From positions 11,043,001 to 11,107,000 of the forward strand of contig NC_134025.1 in assembly GCF_964204645.1 (NCBI RefSeq): DNA of 64,000 bases, given 5' to 3'. How positions within the stretch are numbered: the first letter of the stretch is position 1; each line of letters begins with the position of its first letter. The notes beneath the pieces are model-generated. The model was not told the origin of the DNA, did no database searches, and worked only from the letters and a program-made list of their open reading frames with translations. Both the position numbers and the translations under genes were made by a program. The stretch comes from Tubulanus polymorphus. Taxonomy: Eukaryota > Nemertea > Palaeonemertea > Tubulaniformes > Tubulanidae. Shown piece after piece: positions 13,500-26,252 of the stretch.

Positions 13500-13810
13500 G
13501 AGCCGATATTACCGGGCCCCTGAAGTATCGACGATGTTTATACGCGTGAGGCTGATCTATTACCACTCGATTGGACAATTACGACTGGACATAAGGACGC
13601 TGCTGAGAGGTCAGACAAGGCCGCGGTTGTCAAAGCGCGGATTAATAACTCGTAATAGAGAGCTTTCTCGCGTTCGGCTTCGCGTCGGTGGTCATTACCG
13701 GCAGGGTTAGGACACGACAAATAAGGGGTTAATTATATGACACGCGGCCGCCGGCCGAATAAGCCCCGACCGCGAGATTGCCGGTGCTTTTTTTGTTTTA
13801 CCGCCGGTTC
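13500..13810. promoter_or_regulatory. Candidate intronic cis-regulatory block B
   Basis: CpG-rich, repeat-free, with AATAAGGGGTTAATTATATGACACG, CGGTGGTCATTACCGG and a GC-rich GCGGCCGCCGGCCG core. It has no open frame that looks coding. Inference from composition only. Confidence 0.2.
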
Positions 13811-16530
13811 GCCTTATAATCCACGCAATAAGAAAAGGATCATTCGGATTTGCATTGACCTCAGAACTAAGGTGAATTTTGAACCCGGTTATTGAGTTGG
13901 TTTCTAGAAAACAATAGACGTACGTAAGCCGCGGATGAATTCGGAATGATAAGTTTGTAATGAATGAACTAAAAATACCGGTCGCAACAGGAATAGAATG
14001 TGTATCATGGTTAACCCTACAGGATCGGATTCGTAGACTTGCTTTAACTTGAATCAGCAGTTAGACGAAAATTAAGACTCGAGGCATGAGTACAGGGCAA
14101 CTTGCGACATCAAGCGATCACTGAAACTGGTAAAAAATGGGCGCATAGATCGACTTGTCTCCACCAGTTGCAAGAGAATTGAGGTTGGTCGCAGAAAGTA
14201 AAGTATAATATGACCTATGCCCCGCTTAATGTTGAGATAACCCCCAGGTTTAAGGCAAACCGACCCAGAGTTGAATACTTTGAACCTACCAGATAACTGC
14301 TATTATCACAAAAATTAACCATAAAAATAACTATTAACTCAAGAAACTAGTTCTCGTCCTTAGTCTGTAGAACTGGACTTCGAAGTTATAGTTAGTGGCA
14401 ATAGTTAGAAAATGGCGCATTACATCTTTCAGGTGGAAATCATTAAGAGCTTAGACTTCCAGCTATGGCCTTCAGGTCCCGCAGTCCTATAAAATATACA
14501 ATTTCTAATCATCGGCGTCCTTGCTAGTCAGTCTAATCCTGGAGATGACTACTACGACTGTACATCATTTCTCACTCCATGTGAAGATACCGGGTAATGC
14601 TGCAATGAAATTCAGTGGACGAACTTCGAGTTCGTGCATGTTTCGAAATGCACAACGCGCCGAATAACTATCGATCATCAAGCGGGAGTACCGAGCTAGG
14701 CGGGTTAATGCCTGAACCCTGCGCCGCTCTTCTGCACAGCTTTACGAGGCACATGTCATTCGCAGACATTGGCTTAAATTTGAATTTCACGACGACTTTT
14801 TCTCGAAATTTCGACGAGAGAGTGAATTAATTTCATACTCGAGGCTAGGCGGCTCGCATCTAGGTATCGGCGCGGAAACGAAGAGCGCGAAGAGCGCGTT
14901 TCGCGAAAATTAACGCCCGAGCAACCGCCGCAGTCCGAATCAGATACAACAGCGGGGTCGCCGGAGTTTATAACAATACACCTAGATGGTAATCGTATTA
15001 ATAAGACCAAAGGGCATACGGAATCGGAGCTATCATAGCTGGATGCTTTTCAAGTAGAATGTTAAAGGGCTTGAGATTTAGAAAGCAAGCTCGAGTGAAC
15101 CGAATTATAATGTAGGAATAGGAAAGGAATAGGTACGCGTGTATCGCATTCGCCGTACCGCAGAATTAGAAATCGAAACAACATCGTTTTTCTTTTTAGA
15201 TATATTTAGTAACTGAAATGAATAGCACGATTTAGCGGTCGCGAATATCGCTATCAATACGGTGGTGCTTTGCGGTTGTGGCTAACCGAATTCGGGTTGG
15301 CAACACGAATTAGCGCGGTTGTATATTCGGGCAAACATTCCCACGGGCAACCAACGTTGTTTGCTGGATGAACCCTTGAAAGGATTTCGATCCGCTAAAA
15401 AAGTTTGTTGCATAAAATGACCACTATTGTGCAAAAACGGGTCACCGTTTGTTGACAATTATTATTCGGAATTAGGTTTTCGAGTTGGCCGGCCTCTGGC
15501 TCTGAAAAGCGCTATTATTATGGCCCGGTTATTCAAATTTGCGGGGTCCTGCTTGCTTGAATGCCGTTGCGTTGTCGTCGTAGCGCCAGGCCCTTATAAA
15601 CTATTGAAAAAATAAAAAAATTGCGTTCAAGTTCACCGGTGGAGTTTTTTTTGACGTGGCGGTGGCATCGTTAACCTATATCCGTCGTAGGGGTAGAGCG
15701 TGTGCAGGCGCGAGGTTCGCACACTTGAATACGCGCATTGTGTCCCTTTATTCCTCCACGTTCGGATGACAATTAGTGCAAGGCCGGGCGCGACCTCGGG
15801 CGCCGTGTCCAAAAATTTCGAAAGTCAAACTCCGCCATTGAATTCTCGATGATTTATACGATAAACTTAAATTGGATCGGATATAGAATAATGTTCGCCC
15901 GAAAAAAGTGGCCGTACGTGTTATTCTAACAAAACGCCGGCCACGCATCTGACCCAGGCATGCGGCCTGGTCAAGTTTGGGTCTAAATTTAGGCGGTAAT
16001 CGTTCTAAAGGACGCGGAGACGCATTTGCGTCCACTTTATAAGTACATATACATACACGCACAAAGAATACATCTGTGCCCATCGGAATACATAAAGAGT
16101 TGAATACAACCGGTAGTTGCCGGGCCTAAATAACTTTTGGAAAAAAATTACATCCATCATCCGGCTAATAGCTGCTGATTAATCATCCAATTCGGCCATT
16201 ATATTTGATATTTCTTTCGAGTATTTTTGCCGCATTTAACATCTAATAGGGCAGGACAAACTTCTAACTACATCGTTGCACGCAAACCAGGTGGTAACGC
16301 CCTAGCGAACACTAAACGAAATGTGATCTTTGAAGTTATGCGTCGGAATATGATTCACATCTCATTCGGAGATTCTAAAAATCGTTTTCGAAGATTTCAA
16401 TTCGTAGTTGAACACAGGAGAAAACGAGATGGTTTTCGACGAACTTTCTGTTTGATAAGAAAACTGTGGGCTCTACAAATCTGAAATGTTTTTCATTAAT
16501 TATCGACGGTACTTCTAAAAATCCCGTCAC

Positions 16531-16794
16531 GACACTTCTTTGTAAAATGACTAGAAAGCAGGACAGTGTTTAACGACACTTTCTCATAAAATGACTAGAA
16601 AGCAGGACAGTTTTTAACGACACTTTCTCATAAAATGACTAGAAAGCAGGACAGTTTTTAACGACACTTTCTCATAAAATGGCTAGAAAGCAGGACAGTG
16701 TTTAACAACACTTTCTCATAAAATGACTAGAAAGCAGGACAGTGTTTAACGACACTTTCTTATCAAATGACCAAACAGCAGGACAGTGTTTAAC
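16531..16794 (+). repeat. 44 bp tandem repeat, six copies
   Basis: The unit starts GACACTTTCTCATAAAATGA and ends with GGACAGTGTTTAAC. Copies begin at 16531, 16575, 16619, 16663, 16707 and 16751. The inner copies differ by one or two bases; the first and last are more diverged, as expected for unequal exchange. 44 is not a multiple of 3 and no frame runs through it. Confidence 0.95.
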
Positions 16795-17253
16795 GAATAT
16801 TGCTAATCGTTATTACATCGTTGCGATAGAATCATTTTTTCTAGGTAGACATTGTATACTTTTCGTGTAAATGATGAGCTCTCTCGCATATACTGCACGA
16901 ACAACGCGCTCGATCCAGGGATCTCTTATTAATTGACGAGGAAACATTTAAAGTTGGTCACATCCTGCGAGTTTATTGACCTGTCTGTTTGTATTGTCCA
17001 TGATTGATGTAGCCAATGCCCAAATGACTTGTTCGCTAAAACCGGTGTGCGCGACACACGATGTTCTACACCAATGTTTTTAAGCGAGATGGACCGACAG
17101 ACGGACAATAATCACGATTAATTCTGACATGAATGATCGATGCGAAAATCATATGAACAATCATTTACAATAGCACATCGTCAATTGAAATGGACGAAAG
17201 GGAGGGAGAGGGAGAGAGAAGAGAGAAATGGTCGTGAAAGTGAGAGATAAGCC

Positions 17254-17340
17254 ACCACGATCACATGGAGACGATTTGCCCCGGATCAGGCCCCGGTCAA
17301 ATTTGGCCCGTGCCCGATTGGAGAGCGTTTTCACTTGTAA
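17254..17340 (+). mobile_element. CGCGATCACA-ended MITE family, partial copy a
   Basis: Begins CCACGATCACATGG and contains GGATCAGGCCCCGGTCAAATTTGGCCCGTGCCCGATTGGAGAGCG, nearly identical to the interior of the copy at 19274. The right side is replaced by the (GA)n expansion. Confidence 0.6.
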
Positions 17341-17385
17341 AAGAACGACAGACAAGATTGAGTGAGAGATAGAGAGAGAGAGGAT

Positions 17386-17471
17386 AGAGAGAGAGGGAGG
17401 GAGAGAGAGAGGGAGGGAGGGAGGGAGAGAGGGAGGGAGGGAGAGAGGGAGGGAGGGAGGGAGGAAGAGAG
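17386..17471 (+). repeat. Uninterrupted polypurine (GA/GGGA)n tract
   Basis: 86 consecutive purines built from GAGAGA and GGGAGGGA units, within a longer purine-skewed region from about 17190 to 17490. It is long enough for triplex or G-rich structures. Confidence 0.9.
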
Positions 17472-17929
17472 TGAGGAGAAGAGGGAAAGTGGTATCAAAA
17501 CCGAATTCACAGGTCCATCAGGCGAATCAGTCCTGAGCTAGTTTGGCTCGAGACGAAATTCAGATTTCGACCTGAAAAATCAAACGGCATGACATCCACC
17601 GCGTCGCAACGCGGATATCATTTTCATAAAGATTTCAATTTGTAGAACTCACGAGAAAATGGTTTACGTTATGCCTCTATTTCGATTAATCGTGACAAAA
17701 ATTTACGTATCGTTGAAAGTTCGAGTCGAATTTCAAGTACGAATCAACCACATTTCCTATGCATGAAGACGCCGTTGTACAAATTTGTCCAGAATATATT
17801 AATTATGAAAATTACCATGCGGCGTTTCGCGGCGTGTTTGTGCTCGAATAAACGAACGAATCTCGCGACCGATTTCATATATTCTCGCGACGCTCGGGAC
17901 GCGTTAAACTCGAGTTTTTAATAAAACGC

Positions 17930-18480
17930 GCAAATTGAAGTGGCCGCTCGGAGACCCGGGGTCATTGTGGCGTAAAGCCATTCCGTGTCCTCGAGATTTG
18001 AGTAAATAACGCCCGATACGTCGTGCGTCGCGCCGAGTCGATTTTCGGTTCTCGCCAAGATTTCTCCGGAGAACGAGTTGATGGCTTTCGAAACATTGTC
18101 CGACGACGACGCGGTTTTTCGCTACGGCGAAATAAAATCAATGTCCTCTCTTCTAAACCGTTACCGTTATGAGTCGACGAATAAGATCCGACGACGCCGC
18201 GGCGAAATTTACGATTCCAGCCGCGTCAGCTCCTGGGAGCTTGAATGGTCAATTGAAGCGAAGAAAGCATGCAATTATGGTAATCTTTCATTTCGCCGAG
18301 GCAGGAGAGGCGGCGGCGTCCCTCGGTGAGGTGCTATACGGCCCTAACTGACACTTACCCCGCCGGAAAATTAAGATGTAATAGAATATAAATTGAATTC
18401 GCCGGTTACATGCGAGCGAACGCCGCCAACGACTAGCTGACCTCGGCCGCGGCTCGGCGAACGCGGCGAAATATCATGCA
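17930..18480. promoter_or_regulatory. Candidate intronic cis-regulatory block C
   Basis: A repeat-free CpG-rich stretch after the (GA)n tract, with blocks such as GGTCATTGTGGCGTAAAG, GCATGCAATTATGGTAATC and GGAAAATTAAGATGTAAT. Open frames across it (18078-18351) have no recognisable protein features, so I read it as non-coding. Inference only. Confidence 0.22.
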
Positions 18481-18637
18481 ATTTTGAATTTCATACACTG
18501 CGGCGATATTTTCGTGGCTCGTCGTGACTCATATTCCCCCGACCGCGATGGTCATCATTATTACGACGATGACGTTTTTTTAAGTAGATTCCGCCGTTCA
18601 AACGGAAATGAAATTTCAACAATGAAATGTACTGAGC

Positions 18638-19038
18638 TGAGCAAATGTACGTGCCCAACATTCAGCATGAATTTTCATTATAATCAAAGCCGAGTACAGA
18701 GATGCATAGGCTATCTGCGTTGAAAACAGGGCAGAACTATTTCGATCTTGTTGAAAATTGCAGTTAAAAAAAGCCAGGTGCTTCACTTATTTCAAAGAAC
18801 TCGGTGAAATTGGAAGTTGCGCGCAATTTCAGCGATTAGTGAATGAACGTGCCAAAAATTCTGCATTAATTTTCGTCATATTCAAAGCCTAATCCGAGAA
18901 GTGTAGGCTATCTGCATTTCAAATGGCAAAATGTGGCAAAACATGGCAGGATGAGTTGGAATTGAAAATTGCAGAAAAGAAGGCCGGCGCTACACTCATT
19001 TCAAAGAACTAAGTGAAATTGGAAGTTGTGCGCAATTA
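18638..19038 (+). repeat. Diverged tandem duplication of about 200 bp
   Basis: First unit about 18638-18836, second about 18839-19038. Shared blocks occur in the same order: ACGTGCC.AA.ATTC, ATTTTC.T.ATA.TCAAAGCC, AGGCTATCTGC, GAAAATTGCAG, ATTTCAAAGAACT, and AGTGAAATTGGAAGTTG.GCGCAATT. Confidence 0.75.
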
Positions 19039-19273
19039 GCCGTACGGTACATTGTTTTTGCGCGCACCTGCCCGGGTAGTGTAATTGCCATCGTTGGACA
19101 GCGGCATTCTCGTTTGAGAGACATGATGCAATATTCCGCTAATAATGAAATTAACGAAATGAACGACACACAGAGAGACAACACGACGCGTATACTCGAC
19201 TGTCTTTCCTGCGGTACACGCACACGCGGCGTCGTCGTCTCTGTCGCTGATTAAAACGAATGACCGACGCTTA

Positions 19274-19503
19274 AGCCGCGATCACACGGATGCGATTTGG
19301 CCTGGGCCAAATTGGCACGGATCAGGCCCCGAGTCAAATTTGGCTCGTGCCTAATTAGAGAACGCGTTCGCGCGTGAACCTAAACAGTGCTTAAACGAAG
19401 CAAAGTGATCACTTCCAGAACCAGTTGCAATTCGCATGCGATAATTAGGCCTGGTCCGATGTTTTTGGTCGGGCAGGCCGATTGGACACCGGTGTGACCA
19501 GTT
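19274..19503 (+). mobile_element. CGCGATCACA-ended MITE family, copy b
   Basis: Left end CCGCGATCACACGG at 19276; right end GGTGTGACC is its degenerate inverse. The interior has the family's CCAAATTTGGC-type inverted words (GGCCTGGGCCAAATTGGCACGG, GAGTCAAATTTGGCTCGTGCC) and CTAATTAGAGAACGCG. No coding capacity. Confidence 0.7.
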
Positions 19504-20374
19504 GTTCCGTGCAAAATTTGGCTTTATTCTTCTTGCGCCTGGACATGGGGAATCAGTTCAACTTCGAATTCGCGTTCGAAAATTCACCCTTGCCACTCGG
19601 GAGAAAGTGTACACAGCGCTAATAGCCGCCGGGCGAGCATGACCAAATTAATTTCGTCGTCGACAACGCGCGTCTTTGGAGAAAATTTGACTCACAACGG
19701 CGACTATTGCGAATTTATTTTAATGACCGGTCGGAATGTCGCGAAAGTCGGAAGAAAACTTAACTAGACACGGCATGCGAGCCGCTACTAGTCCGCACTA
19801 GTCGGCGGCGACCAGCGTAAAAACATTGACTCACTGATAATTCCCGCGATGATGCGCGCGCGATAATCAAGTCGCCTCGAGTAATTACTTTTTATTTCAA
19901 ATTTCACCGAACAAAAGAAATTTGATCTTAGGTAACGATCTCGTGAATTATTCATGCCCTCGCGCGACCGACCGACCGGTCATTCCAGAAGCGAATCACG
20001 AATGAAGAAACGCGCTTGGTTTTCAATACATTAAGGATATGAATTTTTCAAGCACTTTTTTTTTCATTCTCGAAAAGAGACATCGTTCGGTATTTGACAC
20101 CATCGTCAAAACGTCACGGCGATGAATGATGCCGCTACCGGAAATACGCGTAACACTATCTAGTAACTTTACTTCAGCCAATTCTACGGGGAGATTTCGT
20201 ATGCAAAATGAAACCGGGTCTCGCGGTATATAATTCATTGAAACTGAACGCGTTCGAGTGTAACGAACAATGGCTTCTAATCAAACCCTCCAAAAACTCT
20301 CTAATGTCTGAAATGAACTGGAATCAAAGACTTCTCGTGTAAATTCCGCACCTCTGTAATCATCATCGCCGAAG

Positions 20375-20455
20375 CCCGCTCTAAAGGACTCGAACCCGAA
20401 ATCTTTTAATTTTTGAGTGGCAATTTTTCTCTTCCACACGAGCCACAATCGTTTG
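20375..20455 (-). mobile_element. tRNA-like SINE head
   Basis: The minus strand has an A-box-like GTGGCTCGTGTGGAAGAG (about 20451-20434) and, some 40 bases on, a B-box GGGTTCGAGTCC (20398-20387), the arrangement of RNA polymerase III tRNA promoters. No complete tRNA cloverleaf was found, so a degenerate tRNA-derived SINE is more likely than a functional tRNA. Confidence 0.45.
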
Positions 20456-20973
20456 GTTATTCGATGCATATTTCATTAAGATGCGCAGCAGAAGATTCAG
20501 CCCCAGTGGCAATTATTATGTCGTACATGAAATAAAGATACCTAGATACCCACGTTATAGCCTTGCCGTATATGCATTTTTCTGGTTCATTAAAAATCGT
20601 GAATGTTTAATGGTCCGAAGGGACGTTCATTGTTGATCTTGAATATGCAAATTGAAATATAGTACGAGGGTTAAATTGATAGCTGCGCAGAGACCTCGCA
20701 TGCGCGTTCATATCGCATTTCAAACGCCGAAAAAACACGGCGCATCGACTAATGCTAGGGTTTTAACTGGCGCCGTTATTCAGCTAAATCGATAGGCTTG
20801 TGGTTTATCCAAAATGACGGTTCGTTTGTCGAGGAGAATGTCAGATTACTGCCTGATAATTTGATTACATGTATTTTCTTTTTCGAAAATGAAATTTGAG
20901 CGAGGTTGAAATCGACTGAAGTATCCGTTATGCGTTGAGTTGAAAAGAGAGGCCAATATAAGTAATTTTAAAC

Positions 20974-21184
20974 CAGTATCCCACACTAATATGATGAGAA
21001 ATATGAAGTGCGAAAAGTTTCCTTTAAGCAGATGATTTATTGAATCGACGTTTCGATTATAACCAAAAAGTCATCTTCAGCAATACTAAAGTAGGTCATA
21101 GTCGAAACGTAGAATCAATAAATTATTAGCTTTAGAGAAACTTTTCGCTCTTCATCTTTCCCGTAACATCAGTGTGGGATTATC
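20974..21184 (-). mobile_element. Penelope-like long inverted repeat with hammerhead-like core
   Basis: About 80 bp arms: AGTATCCCACACTAATATG...GAAGTGCGAAAAGTTTCC at the left and its imperfect reverse complement ending AACATCAGTGTGGGATTAT at the right. Near the middle the minus strand reads GCTGAAGATGAC...ATCGAAACGTCGATTC. Known: CTGAAGATG...GAAACG is typical of hammerhead motifs in Penelope-like element repeats. No reverse transcriptase remains, so this is a fragment or a paired-repeat derivative. Confidence 0.6.
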
Positions 21185-23536
21185 TATATATCGTCACAAC
21201 ACAAACATAGTGTTTCACCCATGGTTAACTGTTTATCAGATTCTGTCACTACTCTTGATTTCAGATTCAGGACTGTGTAGTAAACGCTGAAAGCAGCAAA
21301 ATGTTTCATCGCGATCTATCACTTTGTCGCTGCCGTTTTGTCCAGGGCATGTCAAAATGATATAAGTGTATGAGGCAAATACCCTAAAGGCATAACCAAA
21401 TAGCCAGGGTCTGATCTACAGGTTACACCCACATAACTGCGCAAAATTTTATGATGCGTTAGATTTCTCGCTGTTCATTCAAACGAAGCTGGCTCGCGAT
21501 CCATTATATACGTACCCATCCACGGCAGCGACGCCGTTTCAGCTAACGATTTTTACTTTACGCCGGCGAATTGCCCGCAGGTTATCTGTGCCAGCGAACA
21601 AACGAAACAAAGTATAAAAGATCGACAATGTCGACAAATGCAATTAAATTGACCACACAGAATTGTATCGCGTAACATATATTTTCCAGGTAACTCGGTC
21701 TCGGATAAAGAGTGATGCAGGTGCACATCAAAGGCGGCGTAGTCCGTCTGAAATTTTAGAGGCGCGCATTAAGCCATAACGTGTCAAACGTGATAAGTAC
21801 GATCATTAAAGCGCGCGCGTGCGTGGTATCGGAATATATATACATTATAAATGTACGCCCAAAAACTTGGCTTCAGAAATGATCGTCAATTTTCTAGAAA
21901 CCCTTTTCCCGTTAAAGTACGTTCGATAATGGCGTTCTTTACAAAGCATCTAAACGCAAAAGCGAATACAAAGTAATTCTATACGCGATCCTATCTTCTA
22001 TAGCAGCAGTGTAGCTGTTTTAGTGCTTATTATTACCTTACCGAAGGAGGCATTCTATGAAAAGGGTATCAACAAAAGTAGCTCGCTAGCCAATAATCTA
22101 GTTCGAACGTTAAACGCCATTAGAAGTTATGTATGATAAAACCTTCGTTTAATATGTACGCGACAAAAAAAAATGTCAGAAAAAATGTCAGGCCATAGAT
22201 CTGAACAAATATGATACGTAAGCTCTGAATCCTCATGGCGCCAGAAAAGAAATGCACACGCACTGGTATCGACCGACCGGGGCGCTCGGACCAGGTGCTA
22301 CGACGTTTCCCATTGTCGGGACGAGGCGTTTTATAACGAGGAAAAAAATCTGCCAGCCAGAATTATGGTTTACGAACGATGTCGACGCGGCGTAGCGTTG
22401 CGCAATATTTCGCACCGCCGACGCGGTTACGACTGGACATTATAGCCCAATTATACCGAGCCATCAACTGCGGAACGAGGGAATTATTGCCGTCAATAAG
22501 CACGTTTATTTCTGATACGACGACGACGACGACAAAACCTGACACTTCTTATACGAGTTTCGAGTTGTCGTTATTATCTATTTCATTCTCCGTCGTCTTA
22601 CGCGAGACTTAATCTCATTTTCTCTCGTGTGTGCGCGGGATCTAAAGCTTCTAAGTATTATTGTGGCGAAAAGAAAAAACAAAACAAAAGAACGGTTTTT
22701 CAACCAACATCGAATTCGAACTTCCCACCCTTTTGATGTCGTTCGTTTCAATTTCGGTACGTGCATATCATTCCCGCCCGAGGAGGGTGTAACAAAAATT
22801 CGCCAATTTATAATCGTTGCGGTATTTAAGTTTCAGCTTGCTATCGTCGTCGTCGTCGTCATCTCGCGAAAATGTGGATTTCGAAATCGATGCGTCGAAA
22901 TCATTTTTTCCTCCCCGACCGCTAATTCTAGATCTAGATCGACTACACTCTCTACTTCGCTGCTACTGATACTGATACTAAATGGAACCTGTCATTTGTG
23001 TCGACCCGGTTTGACCCTAAGGCGCAAACACACACAGAGGAAACAACAGACCACGGCTGTTCTCTCGCGAACACCACACCTTTTCCAACAAAGGAACACT
23101 TGTTTAAGTCCTCGTCATCGTCAGCGTTGTCGTCGTCGACAAAGCTATCGCTGTTATTCTTTTTTTTTCCAGTTCTCCCAACCAACGACGATGATCATCG
23201 CGATGGGTAAAAATTTTTACATCGATATCTACCAAACGAAGGAAGGTACACGATACCTGGAATTGTAGCGCGTCATTGGTCATTTTAATAGTAAAGTACC
23301 GGGCGGCGTTCCCAGGCGATCTATCGATACGATCTCTTGAACACGGTTGGATGCCGTCCAAAATTTTGCTTAAATCGCGAATAGATTTTCTAGTTCTTAC
23401 GTTTTCACGCGTTGAAAAGGTAAAAATTATATGAAATTGCTCAATATCCGTTTAAGGTAAATTATGAAGTCGAAAGTGTTGACCAAATTAATTCCCTCAA
23501 CGATGCATTTTTGTTCTACTTTACGCTAAGAAACCG

Positions 23537-23726
23537 ATACCTTGTTTCTCATTTCTGCTAAGCTTTAAAGTTGACCCTGCTGGCCGTCAACATACCCTGT
23601 ACATTAATCTTTAAAAATGCATGATCAAGCTAACCATAGCAGACCCAGTGGCTATAGAAATGAACTGATTACAAATATCATTGCAGTTTACAAAAATGGC
23701 ACGGCCGATTAGGAGAAACAAGGTAT
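23537..23726 (+). mobile_element. MITE copy 2, ATACCTTGTTTCTC-ended family
   Basis: Starts ATACCTTGTTTCTCATTTCTGC and ends GGCCGATTAGGAGAAACAAGGTAT, terminal inverted repeats of about 14 bp. The interior has CCCTGTACATTA, ATGATCAAGCTAACCATAGCAGACCC and GAACTGATTACAAAT, all shared with the copy at 38360. No coding capacity, so a non-autonomous element. Confidence 0.85.
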
Positions 23727-23829
23727 CATTTCATTTCAGCCTAATCATAAAAAGGTTTTTACAATAACGACTATTAACGTAACTAAGATGTCAGAAAAAT
23801 TATATATATATATAATTTTTATATATAAT

Positions 23830-23833
<4 letters not shown>

Positions 23834-23893
<60 letters not shown>
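23834..23893. repeat. (TA)n microsatellite
   Basis: About 60 bases of uninterrupted alternating T/A. The AT-rich flank from 23798 shares the same composition. Confidence 0.95.
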
Positions 23894-23895
<2 letters not shown>

Positions 23896-25573
23896 GCGTC
23901 TAGCTAGACATCTCAACACCTGTAAAACCCATGGAAAGTGATAATGTTGAACGAGCCAAGCGACTAAGATATCATAAACATATATCATATTCTTATACCG
24001 AAGTAAATGTATCTTTTCATCGTATCGCATTTCATTAAGTTGTCCACTCGCTTTTCATTATATCTACGTACATATATATATCTAGTTTCTCGTTGCGCCC
24101 GCATTTTGCCCACGATATCAAACCAAGCAACTGCCAACGTGAAAAAAAAGAAGAAATAGCAAACGAACATCTATCTACCACAAACGCTATACGCGCGCGC
24201 GCGCACACATCCACACCCGAAATCAAAGGCCCGAGGCGAAATTTGAGTTGCCTAAAAAAACATTTTCCTTTTGGCATCGACTATGAAATCATTTTTTATT
24301 TCGAATTGTACGAAAAAAACAACGCCGAATCAAAAGACTACGAACAATGGTTTTTCGAAAAAAAAAAACAGAAAAAAATTCTATTCATTTACATCATTAT
24401 AATGTTCAGATTTGTAATATATTCATGATTGATGGGTCTAAAGGTTCAAGGCAAGGCTTAATCCGAAATGATATTTTCTTATTTGGGATATTTTCAAAGG
24501 GACATTTGGGATCATCTTTGGCTGCATAGTTTAGCACAAAAAAAACTAATTTGAATTTCTAAATAATTCTAAGTACCTTTTTTGGTAACTGGTTAAGTTT
24601 TCAAAATGTCTGCTCTCTTGGAAATGGATACGCGATGAAATAGGGTAGGGAAACTAGCTAATTTCACTGAAGAATCATTAAAATCTAGCTTAAATTTCAA
24701 CCGACTTCACTTCGAGAGTTTCTTTAACGACAACCTTCATCATATACATCTACAAAAGGTCAGCCGTCTGAGAAGCGAAATTTGTCAAGAGGGATAGGTG
24801 CTTGCTCGTATGAAAAACCATTGCAGCAGCTGGCCATAGGCTATAACCATTGTTCGGCGCGCGCAGGAAGCTACGTTTAAAAAAGCATTTAATGGATGGA
24901 GAGCAGCTTGCAGTTTATAAATTGAATGAATTACATATGCCGGCTAAGCACAGCTAGACATAGGAAAATTCAGATTACGGCCATGCCATCATGGAGAAAA
25001 AATTCGAATAGCACATTGAACATAATACCTGAACCAGGTGGCCGTAGGTCCTTCATCATAAATTAGAATTTTAATAGGTGACTGATTTTTTTCTCCTTTA
25101 TTCGACAAAGCCAAATATGTTTTTCCAGTACATCTAGTCAATATAACTCGTCGATCATACCCGTAAATTATAATATAACTGTCATTTTTTTCTATTATAT
25201 ATTTGCTTTTTTTCTTTTATATATTAGTTTGACGAAGCTAAAATGGTTTATCAGAATATTTTACTAGTTCTCTTCTGGGCAACTATCGATTTTCTTTGGT
25301 GCATCGATTTGACTATCAAGCATAAGATGCCGCCCAGAATTTGGATTTTTAGTTTCTATCATTGTTAAGTGAAAATCATTTTAAGTTCACTATGAAGAGA
25401 TGTCATTTTCGAAAAACCATAATTTGAAAACCTTAAGGACTCTGCCCATACTTTTGTCGTGGTATGGTATGTCAGTAACAACTAAGAATTTCATCGGATG
25501 ATTATTTTGTTATCAATGTCAATTTTGATCCAAGCAAAAATAACTTATTGTAAAATTTTCCTCGAAATATAGC

Positions 25574-25599
25574 TATATATATATATATATATATATATT
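25574..25599. repeat. (TA)n microsatellite
   Basis: 13 TA units in AT-rich intron DNA. Confidence 0.9.
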
Positions 25600-26231
25600 T
25601 CTAAAAAATCGGAATATGACAAGGATTCCCTTCCTACGTACATATCAAACAAAAGAAACATGAAAATCAAGATTCTTTCATTTCAAGTTTTATACAAACT
25701 GACACTGGTCAAACAGGAGTATTCATACACTGTTCACATTTGACTCATTGCCCCAATATCAATGCCAGTTTAAACTCTGTTTGACCAGATAAAGCCTACA
25801 TTACGCTTTCATTTCAGAGAATATACGGTCGTTAAATCTTATCATCTAAGGAAACATTCAAGACATTCCTAGAAAATGGTGCAATACCGGCCTGCTAGAA
25901 AAACTGGTCATTCGTAATCGATTTAGGACGGAGACGATCTTATCGAGGAGGAGGGTAGACGTATTCATTCGGAACTATCTCCTTTCAAACATATGCGTAT
26001 GCCTTTTTACGTTGAAGTTTGTAAGGCCTCGGTGATGAATCGACTAATGGCTCTTTGCATTGACCACTCAGATCGTGAAGTGTGTAATGATATATACTAA
26101 ACGGTGCCAGAACGGCTCGCTATTTAAAACGGGAACCTTTAAAATCGTCCGCTCGTTTTGTTTTTCCGATACGACAAAATACTAGTAATAATATAGCTAC
26201 ACGAATATTGAAAGCGAAAAAAGCGCTCTCT

Positions 26232-26252
26232 ATGATGATGATGATGATGATG
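26232..26252. repeat. (ATG)n microsatellite
   Basis: Seven tandem ATG/GAT triplets. Confidence 0.9.

Noticed and set aside
16531-16794. CRISPR-like array at the 44 bp repeat
   Set aside because: Units are contiguous with no unique spacers and the DNA is eukaryotic.
22627-23268. A 213-codon plus-strand open frame, the longest ATG/GTG-type frame in the window
   Set aside because: The composition is low-complexity (runs of Val, Arg, Thr, Phe from TCG/CGT-rich DNA), overlapping frames on both strands are also open, and there are no motifs or splice context.
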